A stretch of DNA of 64,000 nt from Belliella baltica DSM 15883 (lineage in GTDB: Bacteria > Bacteroidota > Bacteroidia > Cytophagales > Cyclobacteriaceae), in assembly GCF_000265405.1 (NCBI RefSeq), contig NC_018010.1:930001-994000 (forward strand), written 5' to 3'. Position 1 is the stretch's first letter, and each line of letters opens with the position of its first letter. The notes beneath the pieces were generated by a model that ran no database searches, had not been told where the DNA came from, and saw nothing but the letters and a program-made list of their open reading frames with translations. Shown one piece after another: positions 39,603 through 49,229 of the stretch. The position numbers and the translations under genes were made by a program.

Positions 39603-40728
39603 GAAAAGAGTATTGATAGATGTGTTCTACCTTCATGTAGCCCAAACGGGCATCAAGACTTACATCCTTTCCATTTGCGAAGAAGTTAAGAAAAACGCCA
39701 ATTCAGATCTTGAATATATTATCAGTCCTGATTTTGAAAGTGTTAGTCAAAGCACTTTTTTCAGAGGAAAAACCCCAAAATGGAAAAATCTTCTTTTTCA
39801 ATTGTTATACCTTTTTAGGAAGCAGCTTATTCTTCCTTTGCTTTCCTTTTGGCATCAAGCAGACCTTATTTTCAGCCCTGATATTCTCAGTCCAATGTGG
39901 GGAAGAGGAAAAAAAGTTTCGGTCATCCATGATACTTTTTTTTGGGACAATCCTGAACATTATCAAAAAATCTGGCTCAAATACTTTTTATATTTCCTCA
40001 AAAAAGGACTCCAAAAAAATGCTTCTGTGGTGACAATTACGGAATTTTCTAAAAGTCGTCTCCAAAATATGAATGAATTCAAGGATCTAAGAATCGATGT
40101 TGCCTATCCATCATCTGGCTTAAGAAATAATGTGGATAACTCATTAAAATCTTATTCAAAATCACCAGAAAGATATTTTTTACATGTGGGTGTCCTGGAG
40201 ATAAGAAAGAACCTTAGCATGTTGATCAAAGCATTTTCCGAACTTATCCACATTCCTGAATATGCAGATTTTAAACTTTTTCTTGTCGGGCAGAGAGGTC
40301 CAAGAGAAACATTGGATGATTATGATAACCTGATCGCTTTAGTGAAAAAGTACAAGCTAGAAGAACAGGTTATTTTCCCAGGCTATGTCAGCCAAGGACA
40401 ATTGAGCACTTATTTTCAAAATGCCTTAGCTTATATTTTCCCTTCCTCAAATGAAGGGTTTGGTTTGCCTGTTTTGGAAGCCTTTTCATTTGGGCTGCCT
40501 GTCATTGTTTCCAATCAAGGTGCACTGAAGGAAGTAGCTGGAGATGCCGCATTAATTTTGGAGGAGAATATTTCTGAAAATTTGCTTAGGAACATGATCA
40601 AATTAATTGAAGATGAGCATTTACGAGAAAGTTTAAGAAAGAAAGGGATAATGAGGCTCAAGGAATTTACAACGGAGAAGTTTTTCTTATCTTTGGCGCA
40701 AACTTTCAACGATATTTTAGATGAGTAA
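39592..40728 (+). CDS. Glycosyltransferase family 4
   Basis: The 378-residue protein has the GT-B architecture: an N-terminal acceptor domain ([15 protein letters not shown]), the linker [20 protein letters not shown] and the donor domain [19 protein letters not shown] with the EX7E-type acid pair near residue 285. Such enzymes often transfer mannose or rhamnose. Overlaps both neighbours, in a compact operon. Confidence 0.9.
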   Translation: MKPRKRVLIDVFYLHVAQTGIKTYILSICEEVKKNANSDLEYIISPDFESVSQSTFFRGKTPKWKNLLFQLLYLFRKQLILPLLSFWHQADLIFSPDILSPMWGRGKKVSVIHDTFFWDNPEHYQKIWLKYFLYFLKKGLQKNASVVTITEFSKSRLQNMNEFKDLRIDVAYPSSGLRNNVDNSLKSYSKSPERYFLHVGVLEIRKNLSMLIKAFSELIHIPEYADFKLFLVGQRGPRETLDDYDNLIALVKKYKLEEQVIFPGYVSQGQLSTYFQNALAYIFPSSNEGFGLPVLEAFSFGLPVIVSNQGALKEVAGDAALILEENISENLLRNMIKLIEDEHLRESLRKKGIMRLKEFTTEKFFLSLAQTFNDILDE

Positions 40729-41428
40729 TTTCCTAGGGAAAAGTATTTCAAAAATCACTGGAATTGACCTAAGCGAAAGGTTTGGTGATGATTGGGATAG
40801 TTTATCCACATTGGGAGTAATTTTTCGAATGAGTATTTGGCTGATCCGAGGCACATGGTATAGATGGAGATTAAAGTCAGTAAAGGGAGTTTTTTTAGTT
40901 GGAAAAAGAGTGACGCTAAGGCAAGTAGGATATATTGAAGTGGGGAAAAATTTTATCGCACAAGACCATTGCGAAATTAATGGACTTTCTCAAAAAGGCT
41001 TAATTTTTGGTGATAAAGTGACAGTAGGCAGCTATGCAATTATCCGACCTACAAATTTATATGGTGGTGAAGCAGGTGTTGGTCTAAAAGTTGGAAATAA
41101 CAGCAGTATTGGGCCGTATAGCTACATTGGTTGTTCAGGATATATAGAAATTGGAGATAACGTAATGATGTCTCCTAGAGTCAGTATTTACTCTGAAAAT
41201 CATAATTTTGAGGATGTGGATAAGTCCATGATTGAACAGGGTGTTACACGATCCTTTGTGAAAATTGAAAATGATTGTTGGATAGCTGCAAATTCTATAA
41301 TACTTGCCGGAGTTACCGTAGGAAAAGGGTCTATTGTAGCAGCAGGATCTGTGGTAACGAAAGATGTTCCACCATTCAGTATTGTTGGAGGAAATCCTGC
41401 AAAAATTATTAAATCTAGATTAAAATGA
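40721..41428 (+). CDS. Hexapeptide-repeat acyltransferase
   Basis: The 235-residue protein contains many hexapeptide turns ([73 protein letters not shown]) giving a left-handed beta helix, with the catalytic His-containing [10 protein letters not shown]. It is an O-acetyltransferase of the WcaF/maltose acetyltransferase type, probably acetylating the polysaccharide sugar. Overlaps the preceding GT by 8 bases and the next gene by 4. Confidence 0.88.
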   Translation: MSNFLGKSISKITGIDLSERFGDDWDSLSTLGVIFRMSIWLIRGTWYRWRLKSVKGVFLVGKRVTLRQVGYIEVGKNFIAQDHCEINGLSQKGLIFGDKVTVGSYAIIRPTNLYGGEAGVGLKVGNNSSIGPYSYIGCSGYIEIGDNVMMSPRVSIYSENHNFEDVDKSMIEQGVTRSFVKIENDCWIAANSIILAGVTVGKGSIVAAGSVVTKDVPPFSIVGGNPAKIIKSRLK

Positions 41429-42183
41429 AGCGTGATTCTTTAGATAATTGGAAGAAATTTGGGAAAACAGACCCTTACTTTGGTGTACTTTCAGATGAAA
41501 AATACAAAACAGAAAACATTACAGAAGATGGCTTGAATGAATTTTTTGAAACAGGAGAAGCGTATGTAAAAGAAACTGCTGAGAGAATTACACAAGCATT
41601 TTCTATTTCTTTGGACCAAGCGTCTATTCTGGATTTTGGTTGTGGAGTAGGACGATTGGCTATACCTTTTTCGAGAATTACAGGCAAAGAAGTCGTAGGC
41701 TTGGATATCTCTCCAGAAATTATTGAAAAGGCAAAAGAACATGCCCATACATTTGAAAGAGAAAATGTAAGATTTCAAGTGTATGATGGAAAAAACCTTC
41801 CAGAGCTTCCTTCTTTCGACCTTGTAAATTCATATATCGTCTTACAGCATATTGAAGTAGATCGAGGGCTTGCTTTACTTCAACAGCTATTGGATAAGGT
41901 GAAAATTGGAGGGGTCGCTCACGTTCAGATAACTCACGGTCACGAACTGCCAACCAAATCCTATCTGAACTTTTATTTGAGAACAAAAGTGCCTGCTTAC
42001 AATTTTTTGTACTCTTCAATAAAACACAGGGAATTTAAGTTTGAACCAGTAATGCAAATGAACCTCTACAATACTAGTTTGCTAAAAAGTCTTTTTGCTA
42101 AATATTCAAGTGAGGTCAAAGAAGTAAAAACGAATCATGGTGGTTTTTTAGGAAGTTTCTACATGATTAAGAGAGAATATTAG
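41425..42183 (+). CDS. SAM-dependent methyltransferase
   Basis: The 252-residue protein has the class I motif [15 protein letters not shown] near residue 69, then [11 protein letters not shown] and YIVLQHIE. Third methyltransferase of the locus, without an N-terminal Cys cluster. Substrate unknown; the context suggests a sugar or lipid carrier. Overlaps the acyltransferase by 4 bases. Confidence 0.85.
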   Translation: MKRDSLDNWKKFGKTDPYFGVLSDEKYKTENITEDGLNEFFETGEAYVKETAERITQAFSISLDQASILDFGCGVGRLAIPFSRITGKEVVGLDISPEIIEKAKEHAHTFERENVRFQVYDGKNLPELPSFDLVNSYIVLQHIEVDRGLALLQQLLDKVKIGGVAHVQITHGHELPTKSYLNFYLRTKVPAYNFLYSSIKHREFKFEPVMQMNLYNTSLLKSLFAKYSSEVKEVKTNHGGFLGSFYMIKREY

Positions 42184-42187
42184 ATCC

Positions 42188-43351
42188 ATGAAAGAAAGAA
42201 ATCAAAGGGTATTAATGCTTCATAGTTCTTCAGATCTTTATGGTGCTAGCAAAATGTTTTTACTTTCAATTACTGCCCTTAAAAACAAAGGATTCCAAAC
42301 AGTTGTAGTACTTTCAGAAGACGGTCCTTTGGTAGAAGAAATTGCAAAACTAGGTTCGGAAGTACATATTCAAAAACTAGGAATCCTTCGAAGAAAGTAT
42401 TTTAATTTTTCAGGTTTAATCAATCGAATAAATACAATTACAGCAGCAAAACGATACTTATCCACATTGGTTAAGGAGAGAAAAATCGACCTGATTTACT
42501 CCAACACTTCAGCTGTTTTAGTTGGTGGCTGGGTTGCTAAACAAAACCATATTCCACACATTACCCATCTTCATGAAATCATCCAATCACCAAATTGGTT
42601 GAGAATATTTTTAGGCAAGATTATCAATAAAAATTCTAAGAAAGTTATTGTTGTCTCGCAAGCGGTCAAAGACAATTGGGTTGATCAGATTGATTCAAAA
42701 AAAATGTCTTTGGTCTACAATGGTATTGATAATGATCAATATCAAATTATCAATAAAGATATCTTTGGTGACTTACCTGAATATATCGCAGGCAAAGTAT
42801 TGATAGGAATGATTGCAAGAGTAAATCAGTGGAAAGGGCAAAGTTATTTCATTGAAATCGCTCAAGTACTTTCTCGAAACTTTGATAATTTACATTTTGT
42901 GATAGTGGGAGATGCTTTTCCTGGAACGGAACACTTTATTGATGAACTGAATGAAACAATAAGTAAATCAGAAATCAAAGATAAAATAAGCTATTTGGGC
43001 TATAGGAAAGATATTCCTGAAATTTTGAAGACATTAGACATTTTTATTCTCCCTTCTATACTTCCAGATCCATTGCCCACAACTATATTGGAAGCAATGG
43101 CTTCTGGTAAACCGGTGATCGCCACCAATCATGGAGGAGCAAGAGAGATGGTGATCAATGGAGAAACAGGTTTGTTAATTCCGCATGATAATGCGAATCA
43201 AGCTGCTTTAATCATTCAAGAATTAATAGAAAATAAAGAGAAAAGAATAGCAATGGGTATTTCAGGGCAAAAAAGAATCAAAGAACATTTTTCTATTGAA
43301 GCCTATTTGGAAAACTTTTCTGCGGAAGTTTCAGCTCTTGTTTCTCAATGA
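42188..43351 (+). CDS. Glycosyltransferase family 4
   Basis: The 387-residue GT-B protein starts RVLMLHSSSDLYGASK and has the linker IGMIARVNQWKGQSYFIEIA and the donor motif PDPLPTTILEAMASGKPVIATNHGGA with the conserved acid. It ends HFSIEAYLENFSAEVSALVSQ. Probably a sugar transferase for repeat-unit assembly. The next gene is a shortened relative of its C-terminal half. Confidence 0.9.
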   Translation: MKERNQRVLMLHSSSDLYGASKMFLLSITALKNKGFQTVVVLSEDGPLVEEIAKLGSEVHIQKLGILRRKYFNFSGLINRINTITAAKRYLSTLVKERKIDLIYSNTSAVLVGGWVAKQNHIPHITHLHEIIQSPNWLRIFLGKIINKNSKKVIVVSQAVKDNWVDQIDSKKMSLVYNGIDNDQYQIINKDIFGDLPEYIAGKVLIGMIARVNQWKGQSYFIEIAQVLSRNFDNLHFVIVGDAFPGTEHFIDELNETISKSEIKDKISYLGYRKDIPEILKTLDIFILPSILPDPLPTTILEAMASGKPVIATNHGGAREMVINGETGLLIPHDNANQAALIIQELIENKEKRIAMGISGQKRIKEHFSIEAYLENFSAEVSALVSQ

Positions 43352-43409
43352 CACAAATTTCTAAATTCAATTAAGACCACTATATTTAACATTCAATAAT
43401 TACCCCTTC

Positions 43410-44024
43410 ATGAAAGAAAATCAAAAAGAACATACAACCCAAAGAAAACCTTATAAAATAGACTATCGCCCATTCGTAGAACCGGAACTTGATGCTAGAT
43501 ATTATTTACAGCTGCCGCCAGACAAAGAAATTTTGACGATGATGGCGCCATTAAAAGCTGGGTTTGGACATTTTTTCTTTTTGAAAGTAGCAACTCGAGT
43601 TTCTGAAATTTTTCCTAATACTCATTTTTTGATTGTAAGTGAAGAAGTAGATATCAACTTTGAAAAAGAATTAAAATCAAAAAAATCTGAACTGGGATTG
43701 AAAGGAAAGTTGGACATTGTAAAAACTAAGAAGGATATTCCAGATGCACTGAAAGCTTCAAATCTATTTTTTCAACCGGAAACTGAAGCTACGGATCCTT
43801 CGATGGTTCTTTTGAAAGCAATGGCCACAGGATTACCAGTGATCAGTACAAAAAGTGAAACTGCAGAAATGATCATAATAGAGAATGAAACAGGCTTTTT
43901 GGTCAACAAAGATGATTTGGAAAATACGGTAGAGAAAATCAGCATTATTATCAATGACCAATCTTTAGCCAAAAAAATGGGAAAATCAGGTCAGGAAAGA
44001 GTTATTCAACATTTTAGTATCTAA
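43410..44024 (+). CDS. GT4 C-terminal-domain fragment (donor domain only)
   Basis: The 204-residue frame covers only the second Rossmann domain of a GT4 enzyme (EPELDARYYLQL, MAPLKAGFGHFFFL, then ATDPSMVLLKAMATGLPVI near residue 130) and ends abruptly at HFSI, where intact relatives continue for about 20 residues. The acceptor domain is missing. It may be a pseudogene left by recombination or a donor-domain protein that works with a partner. It begins 58 bases after the preceding GT4 gene. Confidence 0.65.
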   Translation: MKENQKEHTTQRKPYKIDYRPFVEPELDARYYLQLPPDKEILTMMAPLKAGFGHFFFLKVATRVSEIFPNTHFLIVSEEVDINFEKELKSKKSELGLKGKLDIVKTKKDIPDALKASNLFFQPETEATDPSMVLLKAMATGLPVISTKSETAEMIIIENETGFLVNKDDLENTVEKISIIINDQSLAKKMGKSGQERVIQHFSI

Positions 44025-44036
44025 GAAAGTAAAGAA

Positions 44037-45167
44037 ATGTCTTACCCATCGTCCAACAAAAAATTAAAAGTAGCGATCCTAGGCGCAAAGGGTTATCCCT
44101 ATGTTTATGGTGGTTACGATACTTTGGTCAAAGAACTTGGAGAAAGACTTCAAAAGAAAGGTGTAGAAGTTACTGTCTATTGTCATAGAGCACTTTTTAA
44201 AGACAGACCACCTTATGTCAATGGAATTAAATTGGTGTACACACCTGCCATTGAAAAGAAAAGCTTAACTCAGCTGACGCATTCTTTTGTTTCTATGCTG
44301 CACGCATGTTTTTCTGATGTTGATGTGATTTTTGTTTTGAATTCAGGCAATGGTCCTTTTGGCGTTTTTTCCAAAATTTTCAGAAAACCAACAGCCATCA
44401 ATGTCGATGGATTGGAATGGTTGAGACCAAAATGGAAAGGATTAGGGGCTAAATATTTCTTTTGGTCATCAAAACTAGCCACAAAACTCTATGATCAAAT
44501 AATTAATGATTCTGATGAAATGCAGCGAATCTATCAAGAGTTGTTTCAAGCCAATTCTAAAGTAATTGCATATGGAGCTAATCCTGCCCTAAGTTCGGAT
44601 GCGACAAAAATTAAGAAGTGGAATTTAGAAAAAGAAGGCTACTTTCTTATCGTTGGCAGGCTAGTTCCTGACAACAATGCGGATATCATTATTCAAGGTT
44701 TTGCCAAATCAAGCTCAAAAAGGAAGTTGGTTATCGTGGGAGATGTTCCCTATCAGGATGATTATGTGGATAACTTACGGAAAATTCAAGATGAACGCTT
44801 AATATTCACAGGTTATGTAACTGATCCAGAGGAGCTAAAGGCACTTTATCACAATTGCTATGGATACTTTCATGGTCATGAATATGGAGGTACAAACCCG
44901 GCCATGCTGAAAGCTTTAGGCTATGGTTGTGCTATTTTAGCCCTGAACACCGTATTCAATCAAGAAATGTTGCAAAACGGGAAACATGGCTGGTATTTTG
45001 AGAAAAGTAGCAATTCGGTGAGAGAAATTGTGGATAAGTCTGAAAATTCTCCAGAAGAAATGAAGATTTTAAGAGAAACCTCCCGCTCCGGCCTTACCCA
45101 AAAATACAACTGGGACCACGTCACCGATCAGTATTTGGAGGTCTTCTTAACCCTAGCTAAAAAGTGA
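44037..45167 (+). CDS. DUF1972-type glycosyltransferase (GT4 superfamily)
   Basis: The 376-residue protein has the DUF1972 start VAILGAKGYPYVYGGYDTLV and the GT4 donor domain (GYFLIVGRLVPDNN, HGHEYGGTNPAMLKALGYG). DUF1972 enzymes often are rhamnosyltransferases of polysaccharide repeat units (family knowledge). Last gene of the exopolysaccharide operon. It follows the GT4 fragment by 12 bases. Confidence 0.87.
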   Translation: MSYPSSNKKLKVAILGAKGYPYVYGGYDTLVKELGERLQKKGVEVTVYCHRALFKDRPPYVNGIKLVYTPAIEKKSLTQLTHSFVSMLHACFSDVDVIFVLNSGNGPFGVFSKIFRKPTAINVDGLEWLRPKWKGLGAKYFFWSSKLATKLYDQIINDSDEMQRIYQELFQANSKVIAYGANPALSSDATKIKKWNLEKEGYFLIVGRLVPDNNADIIIQGFAKSSSKRKLVIVGDVPYQDDYVDNLRKIQDERLIFTGYVTDPEELKALYHNCYGYFHGHEYGGTNPAMLKALGYGCAILALNTVFNQEMLQNGKHGWYFEKSSNSVREIVDKSENSPEEMKILRETSRSGLTQKYNWDHVTDQYLEVFLTLAKK

Positions 45168-45172
45168 GCTCA

Positions 45173-45706
45173 CGCAGATTACACGGATTTCGCAGATTTT
45201 TTAAAATTTATTTTTGTTAAACCCATCTATGGCTCTTTAACAACAATTTTTAGCAAATTCCTCTATTTTTTTCTAAATATTGATTACGCGCTGATCCTCC
45301 CTAGGGGATGAAAGTGCATGGGTTTCACAGATTTTTTTGTTTTGATTTGTGATTCAATAATTTTTGGTTGGTTGGAAGGACTATTTTGAATTGATTATTC
45401 TAATTAAATTGTACTTATCAAGCGATTTTGAATTAAAATTTACCAGAAAGCCCAGTTCCTTTTTTGCAATTTTCAAATACGTAAGAACTTGTTTTGAATG
45501 GACTGGGGCAAGAATATTATGCACATTGAAGCAAGCTTTCCTTATCAAATAACTCTTTTCATTGATATCCATAAAAAATCATTATTTAAAAATTATGATT
45601 ATGATTAAATTTAAAAAATATTGTAAAAAACTCAAACTAAATAATTTCGAACAATCTAATAAATCAAAAAATTAATTTAAAATCTGCGAAATCCGCGTAA
45701 TCTGCG
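45173..45706. repeat. 28-bp inverted repeats flanking a 480-bp relic unit
   Basis: Left copy 45173-45200, beginning CGCAGATTACACGG, is the reverse complement of the right copy 45679-45706 (AAAATCTGCGAAATCC...) with one mismatch. The right copy ends 10 bases before ridA. Between them lies AT-rich DNA with a degraded GxxExxY gene. This type of CGCAGATT/AATCTGCG repeat is frequent beside GxxExxY genes in Bacteroidota (recollection, not searched), so the whole 534 bp may be one mobile or recombined unit. Confidence 0.7.
45381..45572 (-). pseudogene. GxxExxY-family protein remnant with internal deletion
   Basis: The 63-codon frame joins an N-terminal segment (NEKSYLIRKACFNVHN) directly to a C-terminal one (LAPVHSKQVLTYLKI, GFLVNFNSKSL). 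In intact GxxExxY proteins (about 125 residues) the two are separated by the GxxExxY motif and the central strands, which are absent here. The fold is a PD-(D/E)XK-like nuclease relative; loss of the core would remove activity. It lies within the inverted repeats at 45173-45706. Confidence 0.7.
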
Positions 45707-45716
45707 AGAGACATTT

Positions 45717-46097
45717 ATGGAAAAAGAAATCATTTATACATCAGAAGCACCTGCACCGATTGGGCCGTATAGTCAGGCAGTGAAAGCTGGAAATACACTT
45801 TATATTTCTGGACAAATTGCACTAGATGCAGAAACAGGAGACTTGATCAATGAAAATATCACTGAAGAAACTCACGCTGTGATGAAAAACTTAGAAGCTG
45901 TCCTGAGGCAAGCTGGGTATGGATTCGAAAATGTGGCGAAGTGCACCATTTTTATCAAAGATATGGGTCAGTTTGCTACAATCAACGATGCATATGGCCA
46001 ATATTTCAAAGTTAATCCACCTGCAAGAGAAACTGTGGAAGTCAGCAGACTCCCTAAAGATGTTAATGTGGAAATCTCCTGCATCGCCGTAAAATAA
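45717..46097 (+). CDS. ridA: RidA family protein (enamine/imine deaminase)
   Basis: The 126-residue protein has APAPIGPYSQAVKAG at the N-terminus, YISGQIALDAETGDL, and the catalytic Arg segment PPARETVEVSRLPKDVNVEI. It hydrolyses reactive 2-aminoacrylate made by PLP enzymes. The right-hand copy of the inverted repeat lies 10 bases before its ATG, within the space where its promoter would have to be, so the repeat may have replaced or carries the promoter. A bidirectional terminator follows. Confidence 0.93.
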   Translation: MEKEIIYTSEAPAPIGPYSQAVKAGNTLYISGQIALDAETGDLINENITEETHAVMKNLEAVLRQAGYGFENVAKCTIFIKDMGQFATINDAYGQYFKVNPPARETVEVSRLPKDVNVEISCIAVK

Positions 46098-46101
46098 ATT
46101 T

Positions 46102-46130
46102 CAAAAGGTGGCTCGCTGAGTCACCTTTTG
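46102..46130. terminator. Bidirectional terminator between ridA and DUF2867 gene
   Basis: CAAAAGGTG (46102-46110) pairs with CACCTTTTG (46122-46130); an inner CTC/GAG extends the stem. It overlaps the last codons of the convergent DUF2867 gene. Confidence 0.75.
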
Positions 46131-46579
46131 TATTTGATGATGGCGCGAAACATCCCATTGAACATCAAATAATGAATTGGTTTTACCATGAACCAATAGA
46201 CGCGTCCGTAATTTCCACTGGGTTGAAATTCCACTTTTTGGATGAATTGGCTTCCGATGATTTCAAAAGTTATCCACACGCTACCCGGCAACTTCATCTC
46301 AGCTTCCATTTTCAGGGTTTTTTTAGAGTTATCCACATGTATCACTCTCCAGAAATCTACCTGATCACCAACTTCAAGATTTCCAATAGGACGTCCCTTA
46401 CGATAGCCAACCCCTCCAAAAACACGATCTATCAAACCTCTAATTTTCCATAGAGCCGTTCCAAAATACCAGCCTCTTTCACCACCTATATCACAGATAT
46501 TTTCCCAAATCTGATTTTCCCTCCCCGCTACAGATTCTTTCCATACTTCAGTAAAAGTCTCTCTTTGGTTTGACGACAT
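46121..46579 (-). CDS. DUF2867 domain protein
   Basis: The 152-residue protein has ICDIGGERGWYFG, LWKIRGLIDRVFGG and VGYRKGRP, the conserved DUF2867 start; these in larger proteins follow an NADH-binding domain, absent here. It looks like a SRPBCC-type lipid- or ligand-binding domain (VGDQVDFWRVI). Cytoplasmic, function unknown. Convergent with ridA, sharing the terminator; its start is 57 bases from the next plus-strand gene. Confidence 0.8.
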   Translation of the reverse strand: MSSNQRETFTEVWKESVAGRENQIWENICDIGGERGWYFGTALWKIRGLIDRVFGGVGYRKGRPIGNLEVGDQVDFWRVIHVDNSKKTLKMEAEMKLPGSVWITFEIIGSQFIQKVEFQPSGNYGRVYWFMVKPIHYLMFNGMFRAIIKYKR

Positions 46580-46636
46580 ACTTCTTCATTTTATGAACTC
46601 TAAAAACTAATTTTGATACAACGAAGTTTAGACCTT

Positions 46637-47122
46637 ATGCCATTTTTCCCTCATCAAAGCGAAATTTTAGTCTCTCCTCAAAGTAAAGCAGAGGTGATGA
46701 GTAATCTGGGAAAAGTGACTAAAAACATGAATTTTCTAGCTTATAATGCTTTGAAGCAAAATACACATCTTTTTAATGGTTTAATCAAAGAAAATAGCTT
46801 TAGTATTTCCCTTGTCATCGATAGAGCGGATAGCTTTCTCCCTTTGATAAAAGGAAAAATTGAAGACACCCCAATGGGATCAATTCTTTTTCTTTCTTAT
46901 TCATTATTTCCAAGTTCAGCATTCTTTCTTGGATTTTGGAATGTAGTCTCATTGTTGTTAAGTCTATTTTTTGGATTGATTAATGAAAAATACATGTATG
47001 CAGTAATTTGCTTGGGTTTTGCATTCTTAAATTATGGATTTGCGTGGGCGCATTTCAAAAGGAAAATCAAAATCTCTCAGGAAGTATTTCATCAAATTTT
47101 GGAAACGAAAAAGACCGAATAA
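46637..47122 (+). CDS. Hypothetical membrane protein with two helices
   Basis: The ATG at 46637 gives 161 residues; the TTG at 46613 is poorer. The first 85 residues are soluble, with basic and polar residues, then two or three hydrophobic segments (SILFLSYSLFPSSAFFLGFW, YMYAVICLGFAFLNYGFAWA). No family recognised. Divergent from the DUF2867 gene; 79 bases before fumC. Confidence 0.65.
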   Translation: MPFFPHQSEILVSPQSKAEVMSNLGKVTKNMNFLAYNALKQNTHLFNGLIKENSFSISLVIDRADSFLPLIKGKIEDTPMGSILFLSYSLFPSSAFFLGFWNVVSLLLSLFFGLINEKYMYAVICLGFAFLNYGFAWAHFKRKIKISQEVFHQILETKKTE

Positions 47123-47201
47123 CAAATAATTTATATGGATTGTGGAACGCAGGTCTTAATTTAGCATCTTGAAAAATAAAACTCTTAAATCTAACAATAC
47201 G

Positions 47202-48602
47202 ATGAGCATCAGAATAGAAAAAGATACCATGGGGCCTGTGGAAGTTCCTGCGGACAAATATTGGGGCGCACAGACTCAGAGGTCGATCAATAATTTTAAA
47301 ATTGGAGGTGAGCGAAATCGCATGCCTATCGAGATTATCAGAGCCTTTGCCATTTTGAAAAAATCAGCAGCATTCACAAATGCTGAATTGGGTGTTTTGG
47401 CTCAGGATAAAGCAGAAATTATCGCTAAAGTTTGTGATGAAATTTTAGCAGGTCAGCATGATGATCAATTTCCATTGGTTATCTGGCAAACTGGTTCTGG
47501 CACGCAGTCAAATATGAATTCTAATGAAGTCATTGCTTACAGAGCGCATGTTTTGTTAGGTGGATCGCTGGAGGATGAAAAGAAAAAAATCCATCCGAAT
47601 GACGATGTGAATAAGTCTCAGTCTTCCAATGACACTTTCCCAACAGCCATGCATATCGCAGCGTACAAAATGGTTTTGGAGACGACTATTCCTGGAGTTG
47701 AGAAATTGAGAGATACGCTGAAAGCAAAATCAGAAAAATTCATGAATGTGGTTAAAATTGGCAGAACACACTTTATGGATGCCACACCACTTACTTTGGG
47801 ACAGGAATTTTCTGGTTACGTTGCACAGCTTGATCATGGATTGAGAGCATTGAAAAACACACTTTCTCATCTTTCTGAATTAGCATTGGGAGGCACCGCA
47901 GTTGGAACAGGCTTAAATACCCCAAAAGGATATTCGGAATTGGTTGCGAAGAAAATCGCTGAATTCTCAGGACAGCCCATGGTTACTGCACCAAATAAAT
48001 TTGAAGCTTTAGCAGCCCATGATGCAATTGTTGAATCCCACGGGGCTTTGAAGCAACTTGCAGTAAGCTTGATGAAAATTGCGAATGACATCAGAATGCT
48101 TTCTTCAGGACCAAGATCAGGAATTGGAGAAATTTTAATTCCAGAAAACGAGCCAGGATCATCCATCATGCCTGGAAAAGTAAATCCAACGCAAGTAGAA
48201 GCGATTACTATGGTCGCTGCACAGGTTATGGGCAATGATGTTGCAATATCAGTTGGTGGCTCAAATGGACACTTTGAATTGAACGTTTTCAAACCAATGA
48301 TGATTGCCAATTTCCTTCAATCGGCGAGACTTCTAGGAGATGCGGCAGTTTCATTCAATGACAACTGTGCGATTGGAATTGAACCTAATACGCCATTTAT
48401 CAAACAACACTTAGAAAATTCTTTGATGCTTGTGACAGCATTAAATCCACATATCGGTTATGAAAATGCTGCTGCGATCGCTAAAAAAGCGCACAAAGAA
48501 GGCATAAGCCTAAGAGAAGCTGCGATCGCTTTAGGATTGCTGACCAACGAACAATTTGATGAATGGGTAAAACCTGAAGACATGATTGGTAGTTTGAAAT
48601 AA
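47202..48602 (+). CDS. fumC: Class II fumarate hydratase
   Basis: The ATG at 47202 gives 466 residues; the TTG at 47169 would add 11 residues. It has [33 protein letters not shown] and the superfamily signature [13 protein letters not shown] near residue 320, with the catalytic serine. It interconverts fumarate and malate in the TCA cycle. Full length and no lesions. Confidence 0.96.
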   Translation: MSIRIEKDTMGPVEVPADKYWGAQTQRSINNFKIGGERNRMPIEIIRAFAILKKSAAFTNAELGVLAQDKAEIIAKVCDEILAGQHDDQFPLVIWQTGSGTQSNMNSNEVIAYRAHVLLGGSLEDEKKKIHPNDDVNKSQSSNDTFPTAMHIAAYKMVLETTIPGVEKLRDTLKAKSEKFMNVVKIGRTHFMDATPLTLGQEFSGYVAQLDHGLRALKNTLSHLSELALGGTAVGTGLNTPKGYSELVAKKIAEFSGQPMVTAPNKFEALAAHDAIVESHGALKQLAVSLMKIANDIRMLSSGPRSGIGEILIPENEPGSSIMPGKVNPTQVEAITMVAAQVMGNDVAISVGGSNGHFELNVFKPMMIANFLQSARLLGDAAVSFNDNCAIGIEPNTPFIKQHLENSLMLVTALNPHIGYENAAAIAKKAHKEGISLREAAIALGLLTNEQFDEWVKPEDMIGSLK

Positions 48603-48631
48603 ATAAATTAAATCAGGTTAAAATTTAGGGT

Positions 48632-48949
48632 ATGAAAAAAGTTATCAACACATTATTTATAGCAGCTATGCTGACAAGTTTTACAGCTACTGCTTCATTT
48701 GCAGCAAAAGATAAAGACAAAGAAGCAAAAGAAATCTCTGCCGAAGATCTCAAAAGGTTAGAGGAAATCGATGCCAGAGTTTTGGAAATCAAGGAAATGG
48801 ATTTCAAAGAAATGAGCAAAGCAGAACGAAAAGAAATCAGAATGGAGCTCAAGGAACTGAAAAGAGAAGCAAATGAAAGAAACAATGGTGTTTACATTTC
48901 TACTGGAGCGCTAATTATTATTTTGATCTTGTTGATCATTTTGCTCTAA
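48632..48949 (+). CDS. Small exported protein with C-terminal helix
   Basis: The 105-residue protein has a signal peptide (KKVINTLFIAAMLTSFTATASFAA), a highly charged helical middle (KRLEEIDARVLEIKEMDFKEM, KAERKEIRMELKELKREANE) and a C-terminal hydrophobic helix (GALIIILILLIILL). It may be an envelope protein of the periplasm anchored by its C-terminal end. Function unknown; related small proteins are frequent in Bacteroidota. Confidence 0.75.
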   Translation: MKKVINTLFIAAMLTSFTATASFAAKDKDKEAKEISAEDLKRLEEIDARVLEIKEMDFKEMSKAERKEIRMELKELKREANERNNGVYISTGALIIILILLIILL

Positions 48950-48970
48950 GGATTTTAAATTTATCCTAGC

Positions 48971-49013
48971 AAAAAAGAGAATCAATCATTTTAGTTGACT
49001 GATTCTCTTTTTT
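48971..49013 (+). terminator. Terminator after the small exported protein gene
   Basis: AAAAAAGAGAATCA (48971-48984) pairs with TGATTCTCTTTTTT (49000-49013) in a 14-bp stem. The 215 bases to the next gene hold no visible gene. Confidence 0.85.
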
Positions 49014-49229
49014 CATTTTGATATTTCCTTATGGTACAATTCCGAATTTGTATACCCACTTTCTCACTGTGAGTGCCACAATTAATTGGATTTAGTATCA
49101 TTTGACACACTGATAACTGATTATCTGATCACCAACAACTCCTCTCCGTTTCATTTCAAACTGTTTAAATTTCATAGAGTTAGAGCTTCGGTTAATCATT
49201 TTTTCAAAAATCAATAGTAGATTTGAGAA

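Noticed and set aside
45364..45552. Plus-strand 62-codon frame in the repeat unit
   Set aside because: It is antisense to the GxxExxY remnant, which has recognisable family sequence.
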